Below are positions 34,298 through 42,939 of a stretch of 64,000 bases of DNA, piece after piece. A program made the translations under genes and the position numbers. Where the stretch lies: NCBI GenBank assembly GCA_937949945.1, contig CALFEQ010000082.1, positions 46,071-110,070 of the forward strand. Direction: 5' to 3'. Source of the DNA: an uncultured Myxococcales bacterium. Its GTDB lineage: Bacteria > Myxococcota_A > Polyangia > Polyangiales > Polyangiaceae. The number at the start of each line of letters is the position of its first letter. Position 1 is the first letter of the stretch. The notes beneath the pieces were generated by a model. That model did not search any database and was not told where the DNA came from. It saw only the letters and a program-made list of their open reading frames with translations.

Positions 34298-35653
34298 TCA
34301 CACGGCGAACGGATACGTCTGCGGCAACTCCCCGTGCGGCTGCTCGACGGGCGCCGCCGGCTCGAGCGGCTCGAGGGCCGTCGTTCGATCGAGGTGGACG
34401 ACGGCGTCGAGCTGGTCGGCGAGGCGCGCCCGGAGCCAGCCGGTCCGCTCCGAGGCGTCCGGGCGGTACACGACGCCGATCGCGCGCTCGAGCCGCTCGT
34501 GGACGAGCGCGTGATGCAGTCGTCCGTTCTCGTCGGGCAAGAGGACGAAGTCGCCGGCCCCGATCCGTTCGCCGGTCTCGTGCAGGAGCCGCTCGTGGCT
34601 GCCGGCGACGGCCGGGAAGAGCGGGATGCAGGCCGGCTCCTCGCCCCACTCCGTCGCCGCCGTCACCGTGCCCTCGTAGGTCGTGAGGCCGATCGCGAAC
34701 GCGTCGCGGTCGTACCGCTCGCGCAGGAGCTGTCCGAAGCTGATGCGCCGGGCCTTGCCGAGCTCCGTCGCGCGCGCGTCGCCCGCGTGGAGCAGGTGCG
34801 TCCAGACGACGATCTTGGACAGGCGCCCGAGCCGGTGGTTCAGGTGCTGGACGATGGACGCGAGCATGTCGGCCATGTGCCGTTCGCGCAGGTTCCACGC
34901 GACGACCGGATCGCCGAGCATGCTCCGGTAGTACCGCTCGGCGTGACGGACGAGCCGAGCGTTCATGTCGATCTGGAACGAGGTCTCGAGCTCCGACGCG
35001 TCGACCGCCTCGCCCTCGCGGTGGCTCCGCTCCGCGGCCTCGAGCCTGCGCTGCATCTCGAGGACCTGCTGCGTGACCGCGTCGGCGCACGACGGCGCAC
35101 CGGCCGCGGAGGCGAGCGCATACGTGCTCGCGTCCGGACCGAAGCGCTCGAAGCACGCGTACCGCGACCGCGCGCGGGCGGCCGCGTCGGGATCCAGCGG
35201 CTCGAGGGAGCGGAGCACCGCTTCGATCGACGCGTGCATGCCGTAGAGATCGAGGCCGTAGAAGCCGATGCGCGGCACAGTCCGCCGCGCCCAAGCGACG
35301 AAGTCGCGCACGACCGTGCTCTGGCAGAGCCACCGCGGGAAGCGCGCGAAGCTCGCGAGCGCCTCCTCCGGCGTGCGATCCGAGCCCACTCCCTGGATGA
35401 AGCGCTGCACGCGATGCGCCTCCGGCCAGCCGCCCTCGACGGCGACCGCGTCGAAGCCCTTCTCGACGAGGAGCCGCCGAGTGATGCGCGCGCGCTCTTC
35501 GGCGAGCTGCTGCGTTCCGTGCGTCGCCGTCCCGAGGAGCACGAAGCGCGTGCCTCCGATGCGCTCGAGCAGCCGCGTGTACGCCGCCTCGCCGTCCGCG
35601 AGCGGGACCGCCGCGCTCGCGAGAGCGATCTCCTCGGCGCGCGCTCCGGCCAT
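34298..35653 (-). CDS. Erythromycin-esterase-like protein
   Basis: The product has 451 residues and covers the family over most of its length: THGTQQLAEERARITRRLL, VAVEGGWPEAHRVQRFI, WTHLLHAGDAR and the late TYEGTVTAA. H45 (in GTATHG) matches the essential His of EreB-type enzymes. The family consensus there is GE-x-(S/T)-H-G, whereas this protein has T42 in place of the Glu. Most chromosomal members of this family do not hydrolyse macrolides and have unknown substrates, so I would not call it a resistance gene. ATG 35653 is used; a TTG 18 bases upstream is possible. No signal peptide is seen. Confidence 0.84.
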   Translation of the reverse strand: MAGARAEEIALASAAVPLADGEAAYTRLLERIGGTRFVLLGTATHGTQQLAEERARITRRLLVEKGFDAVAVEGGWPEAHRVQRFIQGVGSDRTPEEALASFARFPRWLCQSTVVRDFVAWARRTVPRIGFYGLDLYGMHASIEAVLRSLEPLDPDAAARARSRYACFERFGPDASTYALASAAGAPSCADAVTQQVLEMQRRLEAAERSHREGEAVDASELETSFQIDMNARLVRHAERYYRSMLGDPVVAWNLRERHMADMLASIVQHLNHRLGRLSKIVVWTHLLHAGDARATELGKARRISFGQLLRERYDRDAFAIGLTTYEGTVTAATEWGEEPACIPLFPAVAGSHERLLHETGERIGAGDFVLLPDENGRLHHALVHERLERAIGVVYRPDASERTGWLRARLADQLDAVVHLDRTTALEPLEPAAPVEQPHGELPQTYPFAV

Positions 35654-35742
35654 CGCTGCGGTCTGGTGCAACGCACGTACCGGACGCGAGCAAGGTCCGG
35701 GCTCGAGGGCTCGCAGTAGCGCCCGGCGCCGCGTCGGCTAGG

Positions 35743-36933
35743 ATGTCCCTTGGCTCGTCCATGTCGCTCCGCTTCGCTTCCTCTCGCGCGCGCATCGGGT
35801 CGCGCCTCGCGTTCGCGTTGGTCGCGGCCGGTACGGTCGCAGGCGCAGTCGCGTGCGGATCGCGCACGGGGCTCTTCGGCCCCGACCTGGAGGGGATCGC
35901 CTCGACGGACGCCGGCCGCGACGCCGACGTCGATCTCGACGGCGCCGTCCCGTGCATCCCCGGTCGCTTCGACTTCGAGCTGGCGGTCCCGCAGCTCATG
36001 TTCGTCATCGACCGCTCGAGGTCGATGCGGTTCACGCTCGACGGTCGTGAGACGATCGACGGCCGCGACGTACCGCCCTCGCAACGGAGGTGGAGGATCC
36101 TCCAGGAGGCGCTGAGACAGACGCTCCCGCCCTTCGACCAGCAGATCGCGATGGGCGCCACGTTCTTCCCCCAGGAGCTCTCGGACAGCACGCCTCCCAT
36201 CTCGCGCGCATGTCGGACGGACCCGGGCGCCGCCATCCCTCCGAGGCGCGGCAACGCGGACGTGATCATCGACACGTTCGACCTGAGCGAGCCCAACGGC
36301 GGCACGCCGACGTCCGAGGCCCTCCGCACCGCCGCGCAGGCCCTGTCCCAGAGCCGCAGCGTGGCGCGAACCATCGTCCTCGCCACCGACGGCGCGCCGA
36401 ACTGCAACTCCGCCCTCGACGGGCGCACCTGCGTCTGCACATCTACGTTCGGGTGCCGCGGAGCAGGCGGGGACTACAACTGCCTCGACGACGAGCGCAC
36501 CATCGCCACCATCCGATCCATCGCCGAAGACCAGAAGATCCCCGTCTACGTCATCGGCATCGGCGGCACCGAGAGCCCCGAGTTCTTGCGCGTGCTCGAC
36601 GAGATGGCCATCGCCGGCGGCCGTCCGCGTTCCACGACGCCGCGTCACTACAACGTGCAGTCGCCGGCCGATCTCACGAACGCCCTCACGACGATCCGCG
36701 ACAGCGTCGCGAAGTGCACCTTCCTCACGCCGTCCGCCCCGGTCGATCCGGACCGGATCAGCGTGGAGATCGACGGCAGGACGATCCCGCGCGATCCGAC
36801 GAGGACGAACGGCTGGGACTGGATCGATCAGACCTTCGGCTGGCTCGCCTTCTTCGGCGAGGCGTGCACGGCCGCGCAGCAGGCCACGAGCACGAGGGCG
36901 GGAGTCGCCGGCACCGTGAGCTGCGAGGAGTGA
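35743..36933 (+). CDS. VWA-domain lipoprotein
   Basis: The product has 396 residues. A lipoprotein-type signal (LVAAGTVAGAVACGS) is followed by a short Asp-rich linker and a VWA domain with MIDAS FVIDRSRSM, the strand TIVLATDGAPNC and IPVYVIGIGGTESPEF. Six or more Cys in the middle of the domain (CNSALDGRTCVC, FGCRGAGGDYNC) suggest an inserted disulfide-rich loop. It is the third VWA lipoprotein in the window but lacks the Ser/Gly stalk of the pair near 16 kb. The start may be ATG 35743 or ATG 35761. The DNA ligase gene begins 15 bases downstream, so they may be co-transcribed. Confidence 0.8.
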   Translation: MSLGSSMSLRFASSRARIGSRLAFALVAAGTVAGAVACGSRTGLFGPDLEGIASTDAGRDADVDLDGAVPCIPGRFDFELAVPQLMFVIDRSRSMRFTLDGRETIDGRDVPPSQRRWRILQEALRQTLPPFDQQIAMGATFFPQELSDSTPPISRACRTDPGAAIPPRRGNADVIIDTFDLSEPNGGTPTSEALRTAAQALSQSRSVARTIVLATDGAPNCNSALDGRTCVCTSTFGCRGAGGDYNCLDDERTIATIRSIAEDQKIPVYVIGIGGTESPEFLRVLDEMAIAGGRPRSTTPRHYNVQSPADLTNALTTIRDSVAKCTFLTPSAPVDPDRISVEIDGRTIPRDPTRTNGWDWIDQTFGWLAFFGEACTAAQQATSTRAGVAGTVSCEE

Positions 36934-36948
36934 TCCGGCGGAGCGCTC

Positions 36949-38775
36949 ATGCGGCCCGTCGCTGAGGCGCTCTTGGCGGTCGAAGGCACGCGCGCGAAGA
37001 CCGCGAAGGTCGCGGCGCTCGCCGCGGCCCTCGCCGACGTCGCGAGCCGCGATCCCTCGCGCCTCGCCTTCGTCGCGCGGCTCTTCACGGGATCGCTCCT
37101 GCCCACCGACGACGAGCGCACGCTCGGGACCGGCGGCGCGCTCGTCTTCGAGGCGGCGTGCGCCGTGACGGGCACGCCTCCCGCCGAGCTCGGCGCGATG
37201 ACGCGGCGGGCGGGCGACCTCGGCACGGCCGTCGGCGAGGCCATGGCGGCGCGCATCGAGCGCGACGAGGCGGCGGGCACGCCCGTGGTCCCGGCGGGGC
37301 TGCGCCTCGAAGACGCCGAACGCGTCGCGCTCACGCTCGCGGAGACCGGCGCTCGCGCGAAGAAGCTCGAGGCGCTCTCTTCCGCGCTCGCCGCCTGCTC
37401 GCCCGTCGAAGCGCGCTACCTCGTCCGCGCGATCCTCGGGGAGATGCGCATCGGCGCGAGGGAGGGGATCGTGGAGGAGGCCGTCGCGAAGGCGTTCGGA
37501 CGTCCCCTCGCCGACGTCCGTGCGGCGGCGAGCGTCGTCGCGGACGTCGGGGTGCTCGCGGTCCTCGCGCACGAGGATCGCCTCGCAGAGGCGCGTGTGG
37601 CGCTCGGGCGGCCGCTCGGCTTCATGCTGGCGACGCCGATCGAGACGGCGCGCGGCGCGGACCTCGGCGAGCCGCACGCGGTCGAGGACAAGATCGACGG
37701 CATCCGTGCGCAGGCGCACGTCTCCGCGGACGGCGTGCGCCTCTTCGCTCGCGGCAAGGGCTCCGTCACGACGGCGTTCCCGGACGTGACGCGGCCGCTC
37801 GAGGAGGCCGCGCGCGCGGGCACGTTGCCGCCCGCGATCGTCGACGGCGAGCTCGTCGTCGTGACGCCCGAGGGTCGTCCGCGCCCCTTCTCCGCGATCC
37901 AGCCGCGCCTGAAGAAGACGACGCCGGACGACGATCTCTTGCGCGACCATCCGGTCCGCTACCTCGTCTACGACATCATGTGGGAGGACGGCGAATCGCT
38001 GATGGGGCTGCCGTTCTCCGATCGGCGCGCCCGCCTCGAGCGATGGGCCGCGAACGCACCGCCGCCGGTCGTGGTGCACGAGTCACGTCCGCTGGTCGCA
38101 CCGCCGGCGGGCGACGATCCGAAGGAGCACCGGCGCGCGATCGATGCCGTGCTGGACGCCGAGTTCGCGGGCGCGCGCGCACGCGGCTTCGAGGGGCTCG
38201 TCCTCAAGCGGCTCGACGCCCCGTACGCGGCAGGCGTGCGCGGCTTCGCGTGGCTGAAGGTGAAGAAGGCCTACGCGACGCTCGACGTCGTCGTGGTCGC
38301 CGCCGAGCGCGGACACGGCAAGCGCGCCGGAGTCCTCAGCGACTACACGTTCGCGGTCCGTGACGGCGACGAGCTCAAGACGATCGGCAAAGCGTACAGC
38401 GGCCTCACGGACGCCGAGATCGCGACGATGACCGAGCGCCTCCAGGCGCTCGCCCTCGCCGAGGAGCGTCGGGGGTTCATCCCGGTCCGCCCCGAGATCG
38501 TGCTCGAGGTCGCGTTCGACGGCCTGTCGCGATCCGACCGTCACTCGAGCGGGTTCGCGCTCCGCTTCCCTCGGATCGCACGCATCCGCGACGACAAGCG
38601 TCCCGAGGACGCCGACACCCTCGACGCGGTCCGAGCGCTCTGGGAGGCCCAGCTCGCGAGCGGGCACCGCGAGGACCTCACGGCCCGAGACCGCAAGAAG
38701 CCCCGCGGCCGGAAATCGGGGCGCCGCCCCGACGTGCGCCAGGCCTCGAAGCAGCTCAAATTGTTCGACGACTGA
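36949..38775 (+). CDS. ATP-dependent DNA ligase with C-terminal clamp-binding motif
   Basis: The 608-residue product has an N-terminal DNA-binding domain (about 1-220), an adenylation domain with the nucleophile K248 in VEDKIDGIRAQ, further nucleotidyltransferase motifs (IVDGELVVV, EGLVLKRLDAPY, WLKVKKAY) and an OB-fold domain. This is the archaeal/eukaryal ligase I arrangement found in some bacteria beside LigA, so it is probably a repair ligase. After a basic linker the protein ends in QLKLFDD. QLxLF-type ends are the known binding motif for the DNA polymerase sliding clamp, so I infer direct contact with DnaN. ATG 36949 is the first in frame and gives a normal start. Confidence 0.93.
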   Translation: MRPVAEALLAVEGTRAKTAKVAALAAALADVASRDPSRLAFVARLFTGSLLPTDDERTLGTGGALVFEAACAVTGTPPAELGAMTRRAGDLGTAVGEAMAARIERDEAAGTPVVPAGLRLEDAERVALTLAETGARAKKLEALSSALAACSPVEARYLVRAILGEMRIGAREGIVEEAVAKAFGRPLADVRAAASVVADVGVLAVLAHEDRLAEARVALGRPLGFMLATPIETARGADLGEPHAVEDKIDGIRAQAHVSADGVRLFARGKGSVTTAFPDVTRPLEEAARAGTLPPAIVDGELVVVTPEGRPRPFSAIQPRLKKTTPDDDLLRDHPVRYLVYDIMWEDGESLMGLPFSDRRARLERWAANAPPPVVVHESRPLVAPPAGDDPKEHRRAIDAVLDAEFAGARARGFEGLVLKRLDAPYAAGVRGFAWLKVKKAYATLDVVVVAAERGHGKRAGVLSDYTFAVRDGDELKTIGKAYSGLTDAEIATMTERLQALALAEERRGFIPVRPEIVLEVAFDGLSRSDRHSSGFALRFPRIARIRDDKRPEDADTLDAVRALWEAQLASGHREDLTARDRKKPRGRKSGRRPDVRQASKQLKLFDD

Positions 38776-38776
38776 C

Positions 38777-38797
38777 GCCCGTCCCCCGAGGGCGGGC
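38777..38797 (+). terminator. Hairpin just after the DNA ligase gene
   Basis: GCCCG and CGGGC, then CCC and GGG, pair around a 4-base loop with one bulged T, starting one base after the ligase stop. No T tract follows. It separates the ligase from the small lipoprotein genes downstream. Confidence 0.4.
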
Positions 38798-38832
38798 CTC
38801 GCCGACCTCGCGATCGGCTAGGATGCCGCGCC

Positions 38833-39093
38833 ATGCGAAAGGTCCTCGTAACGCTCCTGGTTGGTTGCTTCGTCGGTCTCGTCGCCTGCGGGGGCGGTAA
38901 GGGCGACTCCTGCGACGAGGAGGGCAAGGTCATCGGCGAGTGCGACGAAGGGTTCGTCTGCGGCCGCGAGAACAACGATCAGACCGGTAAGCTCGTCTGC
39001 CTGACGCAGTGCCAGACCCAGCTCCAGTGCGAGGTCGACGAGGACTGCTACCCGGTCGCCAACACGAACCTCCGCGGCTGCCGCAAGAAGTGA
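38833..39093 (+). CDS. Small Cys-rich lipoprotein
   Basis: The product has 86 residues. Its signal MRKVLVTLLVGCFVGLVACG ends in a good lipobox (LVAC). The mature part contains eight further Cys (CDEEG, ECDEGFVC, LVCLTQCQ, LQCEVDEDCY, GCRKK). The pattern resembles Cys-rich myxobacterial lipoproteins that list acidic residues between disulfides. It has no enzymatic motif and its role is unknown. A second lipoprotein gene starts 26 bases downstream in the same direction. Confidence 0.62.
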   Translation: MRKVLVTLLVGCFVGLVACGGGKGDSCDEEGKVIGECDEGFVCGRENNDQTGKLVCLTQCQTQLQCEVDEDCYPVANTNLRGCRKK

Positions 39094-39118
39094 CCCCCCG
39101 GGGTGGTAGGATCCGAGC

Positions 39119-39730
39119 ATGCGCCGCGTCCTGGCGTCCACGTGCGGGCTCGCCGCCAGCATGCTCATCGCGCTCGCGGCGGGGTGCACGTTCCTCGTCC
39201 CCTTCGAGGACGCCCCCGCCGAGGCGGGCGTGGACGACGTCCGCTCGCCGCGGCCCCGTGACGCGGGCACGCTCGAGCCCGTGGACGCCGGCACCGGAGG
39301 GGACACGACGCCCCCTCCGCCCACGGGCAACTGCGACCCGTTCCCGGACATCGCGGAGATCCAGGGCTGCGCGCGCATCGTCGAGAACGGCCAGATTTGT
39401 GGCGACAGCACGCCGATCAAGTTCCCGTCCGGCTACGACGCCGCCGCCTACGTCGTCACGTGCTCGAAGGTGAACGGCGCGATCTGCGTGAAGGAGTGCA
39501 CGGGCGCCGGCAAGTGCGCCCACCTGCCGAGCGGATTCCCGGACGTCTGCGATCAGTGCGAAGGCAAGGAGGGCCACTACTGCGGGCGCGACATGCCCGG
39601 CTGGCCTCCGGCCAACTTCGGCCTGCTCGTCGAATGCAGGAACGATCGCGTCGCGGGCATCGTGGTCTGCGACGCGGGGTGCACGACCTCCGCCGTGCCC
39701 GGCGAAGCGCAGTGCACGCCGGCCAAATAG
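39119..39730 (+). CDS. Cys-rich lipoprotein of unknown function
   Basis: The product has 203 residues. The signal ends in LAAGC (lipobox), about 45 residues rich in Asp, Pro and Thr follow, and then a domain with about 12 Cys in short intervals (GNCDPFPD, QGCARIV, KECTGAGKC, VCDQCEGKEGHYCG, VVCDAGCTT). The spacing suggests several disulfides and an extracytoplasmic location. No family is recognised. It lies 26 bases after the smaller Cys-rich lipoprotein and may share a transcript with it. Confidence 0.65.
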   Translation: MRRVLASTCGLAASMLIALAAGCTFLVPFEDAPAEAGVDDVRSPRPRDAGTLEPVDAGTGGDTTPPPPTGNCDPFPDIAEIQGCARIVENGQICGDSTPIKFPSGYDAAAYVVTCSKVNGAICVKECTGAGKCAHLPSGFPDVCDQCEGKEGHYCGRDMPGWPPANFGLLVECRNDRVAGIVVCDAGCTTSAVPGEAQCTPAK

Positions 39731-39842
39731 CCCGGCGTCATCGCCTCTCCGAGCGCCCGCCGTCCCCCATTTGAGCGAGGCCCGCGCGCTCGCACGCATG
39801 TAACGTGGCCCCGAACGTCCATTCTCCGAGGTGGAGGCAACA

Positions 39843-40613
39843 ATGAAGAAGATCCTGGCTTGTGGAACGGTCGTGGGCTGCATGGCGATGGCGTCCGTCG
39901 CGAGCGCCAACGTGAAGAGCGTCGAGCTCTTCGCGGGACGCATGTCGATGCCCTCCTCCTGCTTCGTTCAGGTCGACCTCGTGACCGTCGAAGAGAACAT
40001 GTTCAACGGTCAGGAGAAGCTCCGCTTCGGAGATCAGGAGGTCGGGACGTTCCAGCCGCTCTTGCAGAAGAACGTGACGCTCAGCCCCGGCAAGAGCGTG
40101 CTCTTCGGCAGCCAGGCGTTCGCGCAAGAGGTGGGGCTCCAGCCGGACATCACGCTCGCCGACGGCGTGTGCGAGACGCTGGGGCCCAATCTCGAGCTCT
40201 CGCTCTTCGGCAGCTTCGGAGATCTCGCTGCCGCCCTGACCACCCCGAACGACTTCCCTGCCCTCACGGTCGTCGGCGCACTGCTGCGTATCGACCTCGA
40301 GCTTCAGTCCTACAAGGTCAAGTCGCTCACCGGCGAGAAGGAGATCGGCAACACGAGCGGATCGTCCTCGGGCGGATCGTCCTCCGGTGAATCTTCCTCG
40401 GGCGGCGGGTCGTCCTCCTCGTCCGGCGGCGCCTCGGGCGGCACGAGCTCGGGCGAGAGCGCGTCGGGCGGAACGACGGCGCCGGCCGCGGAGGACGACG
40501 GCGGATGCAGCGTGACGGCGGGCGCGACGGGCGCGACGGCGCCGGGCACGTTCGCGGTCGGCGGCATCGCGCTCGCCGCGGCCGCGCTGCGCCGCCGCCG
40601 CTCGAAGCACTGA
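39843..40613 (+). CDS. Secreted protein with MYXO-CTERM-like C-terminus
   Basis: The product has 256 residues. A cleavable signal (MKKILACGTVVGCMAMASVASA) is followed by about 150 residues of unknown fold and a Ser/Gly stalk (about 45 residues of GSSSGG type). The end has the layout of the MYXO-CTERM sorting tag: a Gly-Cys pair (DDGGCSV), a hydrophobic helix (TFAVGGIALAAAAL) and a terminal Arg cluster (RRRR). In this family the Cys is thought to be lipid-modified and the protein moved to the cell surface by a myxosortase-like system. ATG 39843 follows a GGTGGAGG ribosome site; the GTG 12 bases upstream overlaps that site and is less likely. Confidence 0.75.
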   Translation: MKKILACGTVVGCMAMASVASANVKSVELFAGRMSMPSSCFVQVDLVTVEENMFNGQEKLRFGDQEVGTFQPLLQKNVTLSPGKSVLFGSQAFAQEVGLQPDITLADGVCETLGPNLELSLFGSFGDLAAALTTPNDFPALTVVGALLRIDLELQSYKVKSLTGEKEIGNTSGSSSGGSSSGESSSGGGSSSSSGGASGGTSSGESASGGTTAPAAEDDGGCSVTAGATGATAPGTFAVGGIALAAAALRRRRSKH

Positions 40614-40627
40614 TCCGCGGAGGGGGC

Positions 40628-42148
40628 TCAGCTCCCGTCGCCGAAGCGCTCGGCGAGGAAGCGCCGCCCCACCTTCTCGGGGCTCTCGTGGTCGCGATCG
40701 ACGGCCATGTTCATCGCACGCATCGCGTCGCCGTCGATCGCGCCACACAGCTCCCGGAGCGCCTCGATCGCCTCGGGATGACGCGCCGCGAGGCGCGCGC
40801 TCGCCAGGATGATCGCGTCGTACGGCGGGATCGCGCCCTTGTCGTCGTCGAGCACGACGAGGTCCAGCGCGGCGATGCGCCCGTCCGTCGAGAACGCGCT
40901 GATGACGTCGACCTCGCCGGCGGCCACGGCCTGGTACATGAGCGACGCGTCCATGCTCCGTCGCGAGGCAGGCTCGAGGCCGTAGACCGACTCGAGCGCC
41001 GCCCACTCCGGGCGTCCGAAGAACTCGTAGTCGCCGCCGATCGAGAGGGTCGACGCCGCACGCGCGAGGTCCGACACCGTCCGCACGCGGAGCTCCGCGG
41101 CACGCGCGCGGCGCATCGCGAGCGCGTAGGTGTTCTCGAACCCGAGCGCGCAGACGAGCACGATCCCGTGCGTCTCGCGCAGGTACGTACCGACCTCGTC
41201 GAGCACCTTCGAGCGATCGATCCCGACCGAGTCGCGATGCATGACCGTCGCCCAGATGGTCCCCGAGTAGTCGACGTACGCGTCGATCTCGCCGGAGCGG
41301 AGCGCATCGAACACGACGCTCGAGCCGAGCGACTGCGCCGCCGTCGGACGGATGCCGGTCCGCGCCTCGATCCGCCCTGAGAGGATCTCCGCGAGGATGT
41401 ACTGCTCGGTGAAGGTCTTCGATCCGACGACGATCCGGTCGGCCGATCCCGAGCTCACCGCCGCGACCGCCGGCCATGCCGCGAGCGCGCAGAGCGTCCC
41501 GCCCGCGACGACGACGCGTGACCAGCGACGCCGCTCGACGCTCCCCGCGAGCACGCGGACGAGCCCGTCGAGCGCGAGCGCGAGGGCGGCGGCGGCGGCG
41601 CAGCCGACGAAGACGGCGTCGAAGTTGCGCGTCTGCAGCCCGCTGAAGATGTAGTTGCCGAGGCTCGTGGCGCCGACCGGCGTGGACAGCGTCGCGGCGC
41701 CGACGGTCCAGACCGTCGCCGTCCGCACGCCGGCGATGATGACGGGCATCGCGAGCGGCAGCTCCACGCGCAAGAGCTGCTGGCGCGGCGTCATCCCGAC
41801 GCCACGCGCCGCCTCGACGTAGGCGGGATCGACCCCGCGTATCCCCGTCACGGTGTTCCGCAGGATCGGCAAGAGGCTGTAAAGCACGAGCCCGAGGAAC
41901 GCCGGCAGAAAGCCGATGCTGCGCAGCCGGAGGGCGGCGAGCAGCGGCACCATGACCGCGAGCAACGCGAGGCTCGGGATCGTCTGCACGACGCTCGCCA
42001 CCGCGAGCACGGGCCGCTCGAGCCACGCGACGCGCGTGACGAGCACGCCGAGCGGGATGCTGATCGCGAGCCCGACGAACAGCGCGGCGAGCGTGAGCTG
42101 GAGGTGCGCCGCGAGGTACTCGGGCAAGAGCGCGAGCTGCTCCCTCAC
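40628..42148 (-). CDS. Osmoprotectant-type ABC transporter, permease fused to substrate-binding domain
   Basis: The product has 506 residues. Residues about 1-215 are a BPD_transp_1 permease with about five hydrophobic helices and an EAA loop (EAARGVGMTPRQQLLRVELPLAMP). Residues about 235-506 are an OpuAC/ProX-type binding domain starting RIVVGSKTFTEQYILAEIL, the family fingerprint for glycine betaine, choline or carnitine carriers. Permease-binding-domain fusions are known in the OpuB/OpuC and EgtU groups. The GTG at 42148 overlaps the ATPase stop (GTGA). The substrate is probably a quaternary amine or similar methylated compound, an inference supported by the methyltransferase in the same operon. 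Confidence 0.9.
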   Translation of the reverse strand: MREQLALLPEYLAAHLQLTLAALFVGLAISIPLGVLVTRVAWLERPVLAVASVVQTIPSLALLAVMVPLLAALRLRSIGFLPAFLGLVLYSLLPILRNTVTGIRGVDPAYVEAARGVGMTPRQQLLRVELPLAMPVIIAGVRTATVWTVGAATLSTPVGATSLGNYIFSGLQTRNFDAVFVGCAAAAALALALDGLVRVLAGSVERRRWSRVVVAGGTLCALAAWPAVAAVSSGSADRIVVGSKTFTEQYILAEILSGRIEARTGIRPTAAQSLGSSVVFDALRSGEIDAYVDYSGTIWATVMHRDSVGIDRSKVLDEVGTYLRETHGIVLVCALGFENTYALAMRRARAAELRVRTVSDLARAASTLSIGGDYEFFGRPEWAALESVYGLEPASRRSMDASLMYQAVAAGEVDVISAFSTDGRIAALDLVVLDDDKGAIPPYDAIILASARLAARHPEAIEALRELCGAIDGDAMRAMNMAVDRDHESPEKVGRRFLAERFGDGS

Positions 42149-42939
42149 GACGCCGCTCCGGCTCCGGGCGCACGCCCCTCGCCTGCCCCGCCCACGAGAC
42201 GAGCGACGACGTGCGCCTGTCGCCGCGGCATCTCGAACAACTGCTCGACGTACGGATCCTTGGGCGCCTCGAGGAGCTCGCGCGGCGTGCCGATCTGGAG
42301 GATCTCGCCGTCCCGCATGACGCAGATCCGGTCCGCGATCAGCAGCGCCTCGATCATGTCGTGCGTGACGAAGATCGCCGTCAGGCCGAGCTTGCGGCGG
42401 ATCGCGAGGAACGACTGCTGGAGCTTGTCGCGCGTGACGGGATCGAGCGCGCCGAACGGCTCGTCGAGCAGCATCAGCCGGGGCTCCGCCGCGAGGGCGC
42501 GCGCGAAGCCGACGCGCTGCTGCTGACCACCGGACAGCTCGCGCGGGGAGCGGGTCCCGATCGACGGATCGAGATCGACGAGCTCCAGCATCTCGGCCAC
42601 GCGCGCGTCGATGCGCTCCTTCTCCCATCCCGCGAGGACGAGCGGGGTCGCCACGTTGTCGGCGACGCTCATGTGCGGGAAGAGGCCGATCTTCTGGAAG
42701 ACGTACCCGATCTTGCGCCGCAGCACGTGACCGGGCACGACCGTCGTGGGCTCGCCGTCGATGAGCACCTCCCCCGACGTGGGCTCGACGAGGCGGTTGA
42801 TCATCTTGAGCGTCGTCGTCTTGCCGGAGCCGGAGCCTCCGACGAGGACGACGAGCTCGCCTTTGTCGACCGTGAGCGACACGTCGCGCACGACGGCCGT
42901 GCCGCCGTAGCGCTTCGTGAGCCCACGGAGCTCGATCAT
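42145..42939 (-). CDS. Osmoprotectant-type ABC transporter ATP-binding protein
   Basis: The product has 264 residues. Walker A is VGGSGSGKTTTLKMINRL near residue 34, the Q loop is VFQKIGLFPHMSVADNV, the signature is ELSGGQQQRVGFARALAAEP, and Walker B is LMLLDEPFGALDP with the switch His in FVTHDM. The sequence is closest in style to OpuCA/ProV. It lacks the C-terminal CBS pair that senses ionic strength in many OpuA proteins and ends in a Gly/Ala tail. The ATG at 42939 overlaps the methyltransferase stop (ATGA), and its own stop overlaps the permease start. Confidence 0.92.
   Translation of the reverse strand: MIELRGLTKRYGGTAVVRDVSLTVDKGELVVLVGGSGSGKTTTLKMINRLVEPTSGEVLIDGEPTTVVPGHVLRRKIGYVFQKIGLFPHMSVADNVATPLVLAGWEKERIDARVAEMLELVDLDPSIGTRSPRELSGGQQQRVGFARALAAEPRLMLLDEPFGALDPVTRDKLQQSFLAIRRKLGLTAIFVTHDMIEALLIADRICVMRDGEILQIGTPRELLEAPKDPYVEQLFEMPRRQAHVVARLVGGAGEGRAPGAGAAS

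Noticed and set aside
34298..35653. Macrolide resistance gene
   Set aside because: Family membership alone does not show activity, and a key active-site Glu is replaced by Thr.
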